Part shown: in pieces, positions 36,330 through 47,414 of the stretch
Layout of the letters: the number at the start of each line of letters is the position of its first letter
Numbering within the stretch: position 1 is the first letter of the stretch
NCBI GenBank assembly: GCA_007922305.1
Contig: ML677373.1
Span: 13,734,456-13,798,455 of the forward strand
Reading direction: 5' to 3'
Length of the DNA: 64,000 nucleotides
Source of the DNA: Dermatemys mawii
Taxonomy: Eukaryota; Chordata; Testudines; Dermatemydidae
Position numbers and translations under genes: made by a program
The notes under the pieces: model-generated
Seen by the model: only the letters and a program-made list of their open reading frames with translations
Told to the model about the DNA's origin: nothing
Databases searched by the model: none

Positions 36330-37440
36330 TAGCCACAGAGTGCAGGGGGACTCACTACTGCTTGCTTACAGCAGCTGTCTGTGCCCGCTGAGGGGAACTT
36401 GCTCAAAAGTACCAGCTGCTTCCAAAACAAATGGCCCACTCGGGTGTCCATGAGCCCTGCTCTTTCCGTCCTCAGGCTTATGATATGCACACCCCAGCCG
36501 TGAGGCTCCCTGAGTGAGCCTTGGGACGGAGCAGAGAGAACCTGTGCAGACAGTTACCCTCAGAGTTCTGCTCTGCCCCCAAGGTGCAGGTCCCTGCAGC
36601 CTGTCTGCTCACCCCACTTCATTGCACTCGAGGACGCAGCCCCTGGGCCTCCGGACACTGGCAGTGCACACACATTCGCTGCTTCCATGGAAGCAGTCCC
36701 CCCTTGCCTCCCCAGTTCACTGGCTTCCCCTCCGTTCTACACTCTCCTTAGCACTCAGTCACATCTAGAGTAAAACCAAACAGTTTAACTGACAACAGTT
36801 AATATAAAGATTCAAATAGAAGCAGTTATAGGGACTGGAAACACATAGCTTCAGAAAAAGGAAAATAGAAAATGTAAATGTAATCTAGAGTTTATATTTA
36901 TTCATAGGTTCCTTTCCCATTTACGAAGGTATTTCTCACCCAATGGTCAGTCCATACAGTGCTTGTGCAGTTGATAAACCTGGACTCCACCTTTCATGAG
37001 ACACTCCTGGTGGCTGAGCGTTGCCTCTGTAATGGCTACCATCTTGGCCCCTTTTTCCTTTTATACAGTTCCAGAGAGTCTCTTTTCATAACCTGGGTGG
37101 ATATTTAACAACTTCATTTTGCCCACAATGGTCCCCCTATTCAAGGTCATTTTCTTCGGTCTTGTGCTTTGTAAAGGCCCAAGTCTGCAACTTGTCTAGA
37201 GCGTGAACACCTGGCTGGGCGAGGTCTAAAGATGTCGCTTGTTTTCACTCGACTGAGTTAGCTGCAATAACCACGATGATTAGAGAGCTTTTAGATTTAG
37301 GCCCAGACCAAATGTGGCTCCCCCTTGGGTGAAATCTTGAAGCTGGTGATCACAAGGGAAACCAGCCTGTTTAGACAAGTCCCTGAGACTTGTAACTATG
37401 TATCTCCATCAGTTGCCAACATGGGGCACTCAGGTTGCCC
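36330..37440 (-). mobile_element. Probable solo LTR, antisense (edges uncertain)
   Basis: C-rich half followed by an A-rich half (agttaatataaagattcaaa; agcagttatagggactgg) in the layout of the blocks at 10705 and 45700. No terminal repeats or genes could be fixed. Between genes C and D. Confidence 0.4.
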
Positions 37441-37624
37441 ATACTCAGGACTTTTAAGCCAGCTTCGTGACTTTTGGGGGCCGGACTCATTAATTTTTTG
37501 AACGCTTGAGGTTGGCAATATAGGGTTTGAACCTGTGCAGCTCCATTGCTGTTCTTACCCCAGTTGCCATAAACCTCAGCATAGACCCAACTTTTCAGAG
37601 AGACCCCACAACCACAGAACCATC

Positions 37625-37797
37625 TTAGAGAACTGAGGCGGCTGAGAAATTTGGAAACTCCAAATTGAAGAACTGGCCAGGGAGCCTGGGGGTTTCATTT
37701 TCAACAGTGGCAAAAAGGAAGAAGGTCCCTGTGTTATCTTGGAGAAACCAGATTGTTGTGGCAAGAGAGATTCACCTGCTGCGGGAACCAGGTGGAA
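37625..37797 (+). promoter_or_regulatory. Conserved upstream and 5' UTR block of gene D
   Basis: The segment gctgagaaatttggaaactc, gaagaactggccag, tttcattttcaac and the AACCAG before the ATG follow the order seen before genes B and C, but with more change. The GGAAGTG core is not seen here. Confidence 0.4.
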
Positions 37798-40700
37798 ATG
37801 AGGATTCTCCCTCTTTTGTTTTGGATTCTTCTCGAAGGTGAGAATGACAAGGGCTCTGTGGGGGAGGGGAGGCAGGCTCCCTGGATCCCCACAGGTCCCA
37901 CTGTCCATCATTTACCCTCCTCTTCTCCCCCAGCGGGCAGCCTTTGTGGAAGCACTCTGCAGGCTAAGCCAACAAGCCGGGATTGGCTCCTGTTCTTCCC
38001 TTTGCAAGGTGAGGAAGGTCTGGCTGGACCAAGGACTAGTCTCTCAGGCAGTCCCTAGAGAATCATCTCTAAGGACTGTGTCTCTCAGAGTCTATTGCCC
38101 CTTTGTAGGGTTTGCCTTCTACCCCTCTTCAATGGTAAAACAATATGCCATGTGGTCAGCGCAGCTACAGGAGGAGTGCGCCTCACAGATGTCTCCTCAG
38201 CTAGACTCCCTCTGTCTCCAGCAGCCCCTGGGCTGAGTTGCCTTCCTCCTATTCACCCCCGTTTCTGTGAGGCTTTCCTGCCTTTTAAGGTCCTCCAAGC
38301 TGAACAATCCTTGCAGGTGCATCTCATTAGCATGGGGCAGGCTCGTTAACCTCCCCCATAACAGGGTGAAGGTGTCCCCCTTCATAGGCTCTTTGTAGAT
38401 CATTGGAAGTACACTGAAAGTTATGGGGTTTACACGGTTCACAGCCTCTGCTGGTTTCACTATGGGAGCTTGACAGCCCCAAATATGCCCTTGCAGTGAT
38501 TATCCCCTACAACAGATGGTGCTGACAAGCTGTGCAAAATCTGTTCCTACATTGAAATTGGGCTCCTGAGAAAGTTGTCTATGGAGAAGATAAGACGGTT
38601 GCCGATTCTCATAATTTTGTTGGGAGTCTTGTGATGTTTTGATAGTTTTCTTAAAGTTCTGGGTCCTGGAGTCCTGTGATTTGTGAGAATCTCCGTTTTC
38701 ATCTTTTAACAACTGCATTTGTAGCCTTCATGGTTGTGGGGAAAAGGTGGTTTGCACTGAAGGATTTTTCTCCCATTTGTAGTCTCCTGCAGGAGTCTCT
38801 CTGTCTCTGCATCCTGTGCACGGGGTGCGGTGGTGGGGTCTGAATCCTTTTCAAAATTCCCCAATGAACAGTTTGTGCCAGTGAGACAGGAGAATCTGAA
38901 TGTGAAGAACATACATGGGATGGGAGAGAGGAAACTTGTCTTGAGATGTACGGGTGACAGAGTAAAGAGCCAAGTTAATTTACGGTGTAAGGAAACACAA
39001 TTCTACTGAAATCATGGGGTCGAACATAGGATCTGCACCAGAAAAGAGTTTGCATTGAGGACAATTACCCTGTCCACACACTCACAGTGATTGCAACATA
39101 TAGAGGGAGCTGCCAGGACAGGGACCCATGAGGGAACCTGTTTCACGGAATTCACGCTCACTCTGAAATACCACCAGTATTTTAGTATCTGCCTCTGGTC
39201 CAGGTTTCTGGAGAGGAAAGGGAGCACTAAGAGTTGATATTTGTGTATCAAGGCTGGAGTATGTTATCACCTCTTTTAAAGAGAAAATGTTTATTAAAGA
39301 AAATAAACAGCTACAGGAACAAACAGGTTTCCACACAGCTTGAGTTCCGGCTTTGTCTCTTGTTTACTACCAATCATCCCCTGTCTAAGGACCTAAACAC
39401 ACACAGCAGTTGGTGGCTGAATAGCACAACTACAAGGACACATAATTCAAGAGCAGGGGGCTCCCCTTACTAATTTTGAGGAGGTTAGTACATTTTTATT
39501 TGTACTCATTTGTATTTTTAATGTATGGCACAGGAACCTCGAACCCTGCATAGGGGATTTTATGTTCTCATATCTTACATCACAGATACACTCTGATACA
39601 GGGGTGTCTCAAACTTCATTGCATCGTGATCTCCTCCTGACAACAGAAATTACTACATGACCCCAGGAACAGGGACCAAAATCTGAGCCTTCCCAAGCCC
39701 TGCTGCTCTAGATGGGCAGGCTAAAGCCTGAGCCCCGCCACCCCAGGAGGATGGGGGCAAAGCTGAAGCTCAAGGGCCCCGGCAAGTGTAAGCCAGCCTT
39801 GGTGACCCCATTAAAACAGGGTTGCAACCCACTTTGGGGTCCAGATCCGCAGTTTGAGAATGGCTTTTCTAGTACCCAAAACTCATATCCTCCAAGATCT
39901 CCTGTCTCAAACTGCCCCTTGTCTCACTCTTCATTGTATCTTCTTATTTCTAAAGTGTACAGGAGGGATGTGAAATTAAACCCAAGCAAAAGGAAACACG
40001 TTATCAGCTAAGAGTAAAAGAAGCAGAAAGGTTTTGGGTGTGACTAACGCTGGAGGCTTTGCAAACTCCAGAGGGAAATGTCACCACCTCAGAAGCACAA
40101 CTCACATATTGGGGCATTTGGAAGAAAGTAAGTGAGTGAGAAAGGAGTAGTGGAGAGATACCCAGCAGCCCTGCACTGGTGGGTATCTGATCTCTCTCTG
40201 GATGGTGGTTCACACTGTGGATCCTTAACATGAACACTATTGGTTATTGTGCTCATATGGGGGCTGGGGGGATGCCCAGGGGGAATATGTTTCTTATAAG
40301 GTTTCCTCTGGTTCCTTAAATGGGGTCGTGCCATCTAATGCAAGGGATAGCAAGATGTAGAACACAGTGACCAGCCTGGGCGAAGGGACAGGAGTCGCTT
40401 AAGTTGCTGCTTTGTATCCTCAACCCTTCTGTGTAGGGCAGAGACTATAAGTTTTGCTCCATTTTGTTTTGCAGATTATTTCCAAGGGCTGGCTGCCCTT
40501 GAGCTGACTGGCCCAGGAGCAGTGAGTGGGCTATGGGGCAGGTCACTGTCTGTGCCATGTCAGTACCATGAAGGATATCAGGAAAGTCCAAAATATTGGT
40601 GCAGTGGAATAATTTGGCAGAGCTGCTCTAAAGTGGTTGAGACCATGGGGTCGGAGGCTGAAGTGAAGTGGGACAGAGTCTCCATCAGAGACAATCATAC

Positions 40701-43310
40701 CCTGCGCATGTTCACAGTGACCATGGAAAACCTGACACCGGGAGACACTGGGATTTACTGGTGTGGGATCAATAGAAGAAGCAAAAGTGATTTGAATTCC
40801 CTAGTTAGCGTGACTGTTCTCCAAGGTGAGTCCTTGCTGTGATCTCTTTGTGGCAAAGCAGAGCCCACAGGTAGCTAGCTCAAGGTGGGAGAGATCAGGT
40901 TTAGAGGCCAATCTTTGCTATGCCTGGCCTCTTTCCTTCTTGGTCAACAAGATAATATTGAGGTTGGAGAGGCTGGATTTGAGAAAAACATGTGGATCCC
41001 AGGCCCCGCCTTGAAACGATTCATCACATAGACGCTACCCTGCAAGGAAGATAGAGGGTCATTCCCCTCTCCAGACCTGGCCTGCACCGGCTCCCAGGCG
41101 AGCTACAGCCAGGAGATGCTGAGTCCTGCTTTGCTCAGCTGAGATTATTGCTGCCACCCACCAGGCAGAACCATGTGGTAGATCAGCAACGAGCCAGCAC
41201 TGCTCAGAGACAGAGACTCCAAGGTTGTCTCTAGCCTGACCCCTAGCCTTGGTAGAGGGGTGGGGGGGAAAAGTTAGCAGCCTCAATAGCTTCTCTCCTA
41301 GCAACATAAGAGGGATGTAGGGCATCAGCTCTCACAGCAGACAGGGGAGAGGAAGACTTCATTCTAAGGATAGCTCTTCTACTCTACTCCAAACTCTGCG
41401 TCCTCATTACAGTGGCTTGGAGGGGGCACCTGCCAGGAAATTTTGGGATCTTGCACCAGCCCCAGCCTAGGGCCCCAGTTAACTCAACAGGAGGGGTTAA
41501 GTGTGGTAGCTCCTAGCAAATGCTTTTTAATCGGAGTGGACACTTTGCTCCACATTTAATCCCCTACTTGATAAAGGGCTGGTACCCCAGAGGTAGCTGC
41601 ACGCAGGGCCAGCTCTACCTTTTTTGCTGCCCCAAGCAAAAAAACAAAAAACAAAAAAAACAATGGGGGGGCAGCCAAATTGTGTCACCCCAAGATTGAC
41701 CGGAATGCCGTCCCTTACAATGTGCTGCCCCAGGCACGTGCTTCCTCGACTGGCACCTGGAGGCAGCCCTGGCTGCAGGTATGTGGTGGGATTCTCACTA
41801 TGTTCTCCCCAATTCCCTTTTAACCGACCGCACACAGGTTGAGAGTGAGTTAATTAACATTTGTGAAGAGCTTCCAGCTCAGCACGTGAAGCCATGGTAG
41901 AAGTGCAGCGTGAGTGTTAATGTGGCATAAATCACATCATGAGATTTTGTTTTCTGTCCAACAGTTTTTCCTCTTCTACTTAATTTCCACCTCTAGACTT
42001 TCCACCATCACCAGCTGCACCAAGAGCAGACACATCGCATCCCACACAGCCAAGAAGTAACTTCTCCTCAGGACCAGAGCTGGAGTCCAGAAGGTCTGTT
42101 TGCTTCAATCTCAGTGCAATCCATGGCAGAGATAGCGTCTTCTTTTGGGATAGTTGTAGGGGCATCCTTGCCAATATTGCTCAGTAAAAACGAGAGGTTT
42201 CTCCAGTGTGCTCCTACACTTAAGACAATACGCCACTTAAGGGTATCTTTTGCTAAGATTTACCACCCCCACTCCAACCAACGTTATCTCAGTGAAACCA
42301 GTTTGTCATCATGTCGCACTATAGAAACCCAGAATCTTCATTTCTTGTGGGGACGCTGAAATTTGTTGGGGTTGTTCTGGAGAAAGGAGACCCCATCATC
42401 ACCTTCTATTCCTCTGCTTTCTACCAATTCCCTAACAAGAGCAAAGAATTCTCACATAGATCATATGCCACAAGAAAGTTGATTCTCAGGACAGCATGGA
42501 TTCTGAGAGTGTAGGATTGATTTGTAAGTCAATGGGGAGCAGCTGAAATGTTGAAGCATCTGACAGGTCTTGTCTGGGTCAATGCTAACATTCCAGATGA
42601 TTTTGCTTGCTGCTTTCAGGTAAATATTGTGAGCAAATGGATGATCTTAATGGATGGAGTTTGCTGAGGCCTCCACTTCACGGGGAAATCTCCAACGTTC
42701 AGACAGAGTAGCCAGGCCTGTGTTATTCAGACAGGTTTGATCTCTTAGACAGAGCCTTACAGACCAGGTGTCATTTTCTTTCTCCTACCTAGATACCAGC
42801 TCAGCAACCATTTCATCCCTTTGCTACTCCTGGGTGTCTTGAAGACCTCCATTTTCCTGTGCCTAGTCTGTGCTGCAGTCTGGGTGAGCATACAGAACAA
42901 GAGAATCTCCAGGAAGCTGGCATCAAATGGGCATGGTAAGAGCCTCCCCATGGTAATTATACGCTGCATCAGATTACTTTGAGTCTAGTTTTATTCCCCA
43001 GCGTATCCCCTCCCTCCCCCCAAACACTACTGCAGTTCAGAGAGACGCACATGAGCGGACTCAAACCATGATGGGCATGAAAACAGAAACTAACATTGAG
43101 TGTTTTGCATCCAGTAACTGGTAGCTTCTGTTTTTCATTTCAGCTCACGACTTGCCTCATTCCGAGGGTAGGAATGGATCGGAACCAGCAGACGTTAGCA
43201 GACCACAGCCCTGTGTATCTACCCAGCCACCTAGTGAGCTTGATTTTCCTCTCACACAAGTGAGATCTTGGAACAGCTCCAGTGATGTCTATCGAGCTAC
43301 ACCGGTGTAA
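37798..43310 (+). CDS. Gene D: CD300-like activating-type receptor with extended tail
   Basis: Complete gene model. Exons: 37798-37837 (leader), 40475-40825 (V-set), 41997-42093 (stalk), 42793-42935 (membrane), 43144-43310 (tail); joined length 798 bp, 265 aa, stop TAA 43308-43310. The V domain has PCQYH, KYWCS, QSCSK, DNHT and YWCGI. The stalk is short (about 32 residues), Pro/Ser/Thr rich; its donor (aag/gtctgt) is weak. The membrane segment (PLLLLGVLKTSIFLCLVCAAV) has a lysine at the position of that in B. The last exon starts like B and C (AHDLPHS), but the TAG of those genes is GAG here, so translation runs on for 48 residues through sequence alignable with their 3' UTR and includes one late tyrosine (DVYRAT). 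The first intron holds an LTR and a stray 3' UTR module, so assignment of this leader to this V exon is likely, not proven. Confidence 0.84.
37862..38386 (-). mobile_element. Probable solo LTR in intron 1 of gene D, antisense
   Basis: Intron 1 of C runs from the donor straight into ttgctagaaatacactgaag, but in D about 520 bases separate gacaagggctct from ggctctttgtagatcattgg. Both flanks have GGCTCT, a possible target duplication. Interior is C-rich, as in an antisense LTR. It contains a phase-compatible exon-like segment at 37934-38008. Confidence 0.5.
38605..38760 (+). repeat. Interspersed repeat, agctcctgga family, copy 4
   Basis: Contains gagtcttgtgatgttttgat, tgggtcctggagtcctgtga and ttcatggttgtggggaaaa in the same order as the other copies. 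Intron 1 of gene D. Confidence 0.45.
38745..39580 (+). pseudogene. Stray B-type 3' UTR module inside gene D intron 1
   Basis: Runs parallel to the 3' UTR of gene B (24735-25550): ctgcaggagtctctctgtct, gccagtgagacaggag (38877), ggagctgccaggacag, tttccacacagcttgag (about 39329), actaattttgaggaggttag and aatgtatggcacaggaacct. Coding exons are absent, so it is the 3' remnant of a lost gene copy between C and the exons of D. Confidence 0.65.
39599..39865. mobile_element. hAT-type MITE
   Basis: Left CAGGGGTGTCTCAAACTT, right gcagtttgagaatgg, a decayed inverted pair. Mostly AT-poor interior. Intron 1 of gene D. Confidence 0.6.
40475..40825 (+). CDS. V-set exon of gene D
   Basis: Acceptor ttttgcag/attattt, donor ccaag/gtgagt; 117 residues. 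The exon opens DYFQGLAALELTGPGAV rather than the CWAVTGP of B and C, so the N terminus is longer and lacks the early cysteine. A second in-frame acceptor (ttccaag/ggctgg) after 40485 would drop four residues. All four V-fold cysteines are present; NHT and NLT sites are kept. Confidence 0.92.
41604..41771. mobile_element. hAT-type MITE, 168 bp
   Basis: Ends CAGGGCCAGCTCTA and GGCAGCCCTG, flanked by gctgcacg (41596-41603) and gctgcagg (41772-41779), an 8-base duplication with one change. It has a CAAAAAACAAAAA run. A piece of the same family is nested at 12376-12500. Confidence 0.72.
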
Positions 43311-43750
43311 ATCCAGTGTCTGAGAGACAAGAATGAGAACCAGAATCGGAGGGGGGGGGCGCAGCATTTCTGCCCTAATTTTGAGGAGTCTAGTGCCCTA
43401 ACTCTTGTTTGTACTAGTTGAGTATATTTTGAATATATGGCAAAGGCACCTAGAACTCTGTAGAGGAATTTTTGATATTCTCTGTACATCTAAATAGATA
43501 CAATATTCAAATCACTAATCCATCCCAGTAACCAAAACTGCCATTTCTCCTAGAGCTTCCACAACAAACTGCCCATTCACTCTCTCCTTTCATGTCACCC
43601 TCGTGTTATGAAGTGTGTAAGAGGCACACGAGGTGAGCACCAGAAAGGCATCAGATAAGAAAAGAAGCACTCGCATGGGAGTGCCACTGATGTTGCAGAA
43701 TGTGAGCTGCTACATTAGGTCATGTGCTAAAACCCAAACCAATAAAACCT
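43311..43750 (+). other. 3' UTR of gene D, AATAAA at 43741
   Basis: The start and end are alignable with the 3' UTR of gene B (atatggcaaaggcacctaga at about 43434 against tatggcaaatgcacctgg), but the middle block is missing. AATAAA lies at 43741-43746. It has a G-run at 43352. Confidence 0.5.
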
Positions 43751-43754
43751 TTTA

Positions 43755-45690
43755 AGTGAGAATATGGATGTCTTGGAGGGCTAGATTGGTCTCCGGGTCA
43801 AATCAGTGACAGCAGAAATGAAGAAATATCTATAAGGCTGGTGTTAGGGGGGAAGGCAATCAATTCAAGTTTTAATTGATTACACTTGCTGCTTTCAACA
43901 GCAAGTGGTGCCTTTGGCACATGGAAGAGAAGGAATTCAGCATGTTAAGATGGGAAGCTGGTGTGAAGTTTCACTAAACTGGCCCCAATTTATTTAAACA
44001 GAGTTACATATTTCTCATGGTCTGGTTTTATTGTATATTATAGATAGATCTCCACACAAATGCAAATTGACTATCATACCTTTAACCAAAGATCTCAGGA
44101 TAGATCCCTAATGAGGTGTTCACCTCTGCGCTTTCAACTAGTTAGGAGTGAAAGAAAAGCTCTTGGTGGTTTTTTTTGCTTACCATTCTCAAAAAAAAGA
44201 ATACCTAGAGTTTGGCCCACGCCGACCTTATTTCATTGTTCCATAACACTTCCTTGTAACAGACGTAGTTCTCTATTTGTAGAAGCCTTGTGGTATTGGA
44301 GTTCCTCCTTTCCCTTATTGCAGAATAGACAATGGGTCGTATTCAGTTCCCGTTGTTACTTCACTACCAGGCTAGGCCTCAGGCAGGAGGGAAGGATGAA
44401 TGTGCTTCGGGAGTTGTTATCTTGGCAGGTGATGCCCAGAATTCTATCCCCACCCCTTGAAGGGGGCCATCAAGGAATGGTGGAATGTCAGATCTAGACA
44501 TGAGGGTTTGGAAGGCTTCCAGGCCAAGTTAAACAAAATACCCGAAAAGACTGTGTGTGCCTTGATTTCTGTGGAGCCGGTTTTCAGAATGTGTTGAGCA
44601 TTCCCTCTCTTTAGAAGAAAGTGGCTCCAGGGGAGCATCCAGACACACTTGACACTCTGGAAAGTCTTGACTGTAACAACCTCCACCATGGTTTAAACAG
44701 AATCAGTCCCTAGGAGACGAGTGTTCTCCACCCTCATTTAAAAAGGGACAGCCCAAGAGAAACCTCTCCAGTAGTTGGGTGTTAAAATGGTGCATTTTAG
44801 AATTAGTCTGAACACTTAAACAGGAATGGAGAAGAGCTACCAGCTACTAGAGTTAAAGGGCTTATGCTGCACTCATTTCCCAGGCTAACTTGCTGGCCAA
44901 AGACTCACTTGTGAACACTTTTCCTGTCCCCTTTCAGTCCTTTTTCAAAACGCATTGAAAGGTTGAATCCAAAGTAGAGCTCTATTAAAATTACACTAGA
45001 TAAACAGCTTGCACATTACCTGGACACATGCACTTGTCTCCCTAGCCATCACATGATCCTACTCAATTTTAACTTCACTCTCCTCAGTAGTGCCACCTCC
45101 TCCCATTGCTTTCTTCTTGATGTGGATTGATTTCCTGCCCGGAATAGTTTTCAATCTTTGCTGGCACTTATACAGGACCATGCACATCTGTGGTGTGCTA
45201 TAAAAAAACCTCCTGGTATTTGAATGCATCATTGATAGAGTGTTTATCTAGAAGGATATCCCGTGAAGGTAAACAAGGCAATAAGCACTTTAATGTCACA
45301 TTTACATGAAATACTCCCATATGAGATTATGGGCCTGGGCTGGTTACATTGACTCTTGTGGAGCTTCACTGATTTCAGTTCTGCAGTCTGAACTGGCTCA
45401 GTCTGTCTTGTCTGAGATGGATTTAAAAACAAAACCAAACCACCATCTTATCCAGCGCTTTGTTTCTTGTACTGTAACAGGAGACCTGCTCTGGCCAACC
45501 ACAGCCAGCAAAAATGTACAATCCAAGACTCAGACGGACACCAAGAGATTTCTCCAAAACCAGCTGCCAGTGGCAAATCTACCTGCCTACCAACCATTAG
45601 ACATAAACTAAGTCAATGGGTTGCAAGCATTTGAGAGCAAAATTCAGCCTGTTAAAACTATAATGAGGGAAGTGGTCAGTTTATTTTAGA
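43755..45690. other. Intergenic D-E, no recognised gene
   Basis: No V-set, leader or membrane exon and no repeat I can name with confidence. The 145-codon frame at 44060-44497 has no family motif and no splice context. Confidence 0.35.
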
Positions 45691-45699
45691 GGTGGCAGT

Positions 45700-46440
45700 G
45701 ACATTCCCCTCGTGTTATCTGGATAGTGATCTGCTAGGTCACTCCAGTCCTCGACTCTGGGAGCCATCCTTACTCTGCTCTGCTGGAGAACCCCAACTCC
45801 TGGGCTGTTCACACACAGCCCCTAGCTGCAGCATATAAGTTGTGCAATCCTAGGAACCTTCGTTTTGCAGCGTCCAGTTCTGCCCGGTGGATGCTGCAGG
45901 CTTACATGAGTTTGTCAATTTAACATAGAAATTGATATGTACCAGGCTTGTTATCCCAAGGGAAGTCTCTGACATGCTTCAAAGCAAACCAAACACACTG
46001 CTTCAGATAGCACAAACACACATTTATTAACTACAAAATACAAAGTGATTATAAGTCAAAGCACAACAAGTCAGAGTTGGTCAATGAAATAAAAGCAAAA
46101 CACATTCTAAGCTGATCTTAACACTTTCAATGCCCTTACAAACTTAGAAGCTTCTCACCACAGGCTGGCTAGTTGTCCTTCAGCCAGGCTCTCCCCTTTG
46201 ATCAGCGCTTCAGTTGCGTGGTGGTATTGTAGATGGAGGTGAATGGCCAACGTCCCTCCCTTTTATCATGTTCTTTCTTCCCCTTTGGCTTTGCCCCCTC
46301 CCCTTCAGAGTCTGGTGAGCATTACCTCATTGCAGTCCCAAACTGGCCCAGGGAAGGCGGAGTGGGGGGGTTGACTCCCTGGAGAATTCAACAGATCCTT
46401 TGTTGCTGGCTAGGCCAGTGTCCTCTGTTCCTGTGAGGCT
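45700..46440 (-). mobile_element. Probable solo LTR, antisense (edges uncertain)
   Basis: Has an A-rich half with acacatttattaactacaaa and aagtgattataagtcaaagc, phrases also near 11130 in the LTR at 10705-11824, then a pyrimidine-rich half. It abuts an antisense CR1. No genes. Confidence 0.45.
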
Positions 46441-47010
46441 GGGCTGAGTTCGTCCCATCCATGCCCTGATGAGGTGTGAGCTGTTCCTCTGCTCCTGGAG
46501 AGTTTTGCCTGGGCTTGTTCTAAGCCATGAGGACACATTTTCAGCCTTTCAGTTTTCTTAATGTCCAATTTAAACTGCTCTTGCTGCAATTTAAGCCCAT
46601 TGCTTCTTGTCCTATCCTCGGAGGTTAAGGAGAACAATTTACCTCCCTCCTCCTTTTAACAACCGTTTACATACTTGAAAACTTATGTCCCCTTACAGTC
46701 TGTTTTCCAGAAGAAACAAACCCAATTTTTTCAATCTTTCCTCGTAGGCCATGTTTTCTAGACCTTTAATCATTTTTGTTGCTCTTCTCTGGACTTAATC
46801 CAATTTGTCTACATCTTTCCTGAAATGTGGCACCCAGAACTGGACACAGTACTCTGACTGAGGCATAATCAGCACAGAGTAGAGCAGAAGAATTACTTCT
46901 TGTGTCTTGCTTCCTACATTCCTGCTAATACATCCTAGAAGGATGTCTGCTTTTTTGCAACAATGTTACACTGTTGACTCATATTTAGCTTGTGATCCAC
47001 TATGATCTTG
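46440..47010 (-). mobile_element. CR1 LINE 3' part, antisense
   Basis: Reverse complement of CR1: ttgttgctcttctctggact, cacccagaactggacacagt and ttgcaacaatgttacactgt are antisense to the usual CR1 3' region. No open frame. Upstream flank of gene E. Confidence 0.7.
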
Positions 47011-47414
47011 TTTTAGGCCTCATGTAAGCACCATACACAGTTACTGTTCATACTTTCAGGGCATGATTAGACCCTCCATTAAGAGAACAGGATGCAGGAG
47101 TTCAAAATACAGGCCTGATTACATTTTCTTCACAAACAGAAGTTTTAAAATGGATGAAGTGATCCCCCCGCCCAAAAATAATCCAACCACAAAGGATAGA
47201 GTGAGCAGTATCTACACCTCTCAGAAGGAAGCAAAGCGGTTAAAAACAGGAAATCATAAACTAAAATTGTCCATAAGTGGCCATGCTTCTACTGTAGCCT
47301 ATTAGAGGAGAAAGGTGGTCCTGGCTGGCCTAGTACCACACAGAAAACTCAATTTATTACAGAGCACGTTACTTTCCATCTAGTGTTCTGCTGCCTGGAG
47401 AAGGAACCAGGACA

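Noticed and set aside
44060..44497. 145-codon frame between D and E
   Set aside because: No known domain, no splice context, unremarkable codon use.
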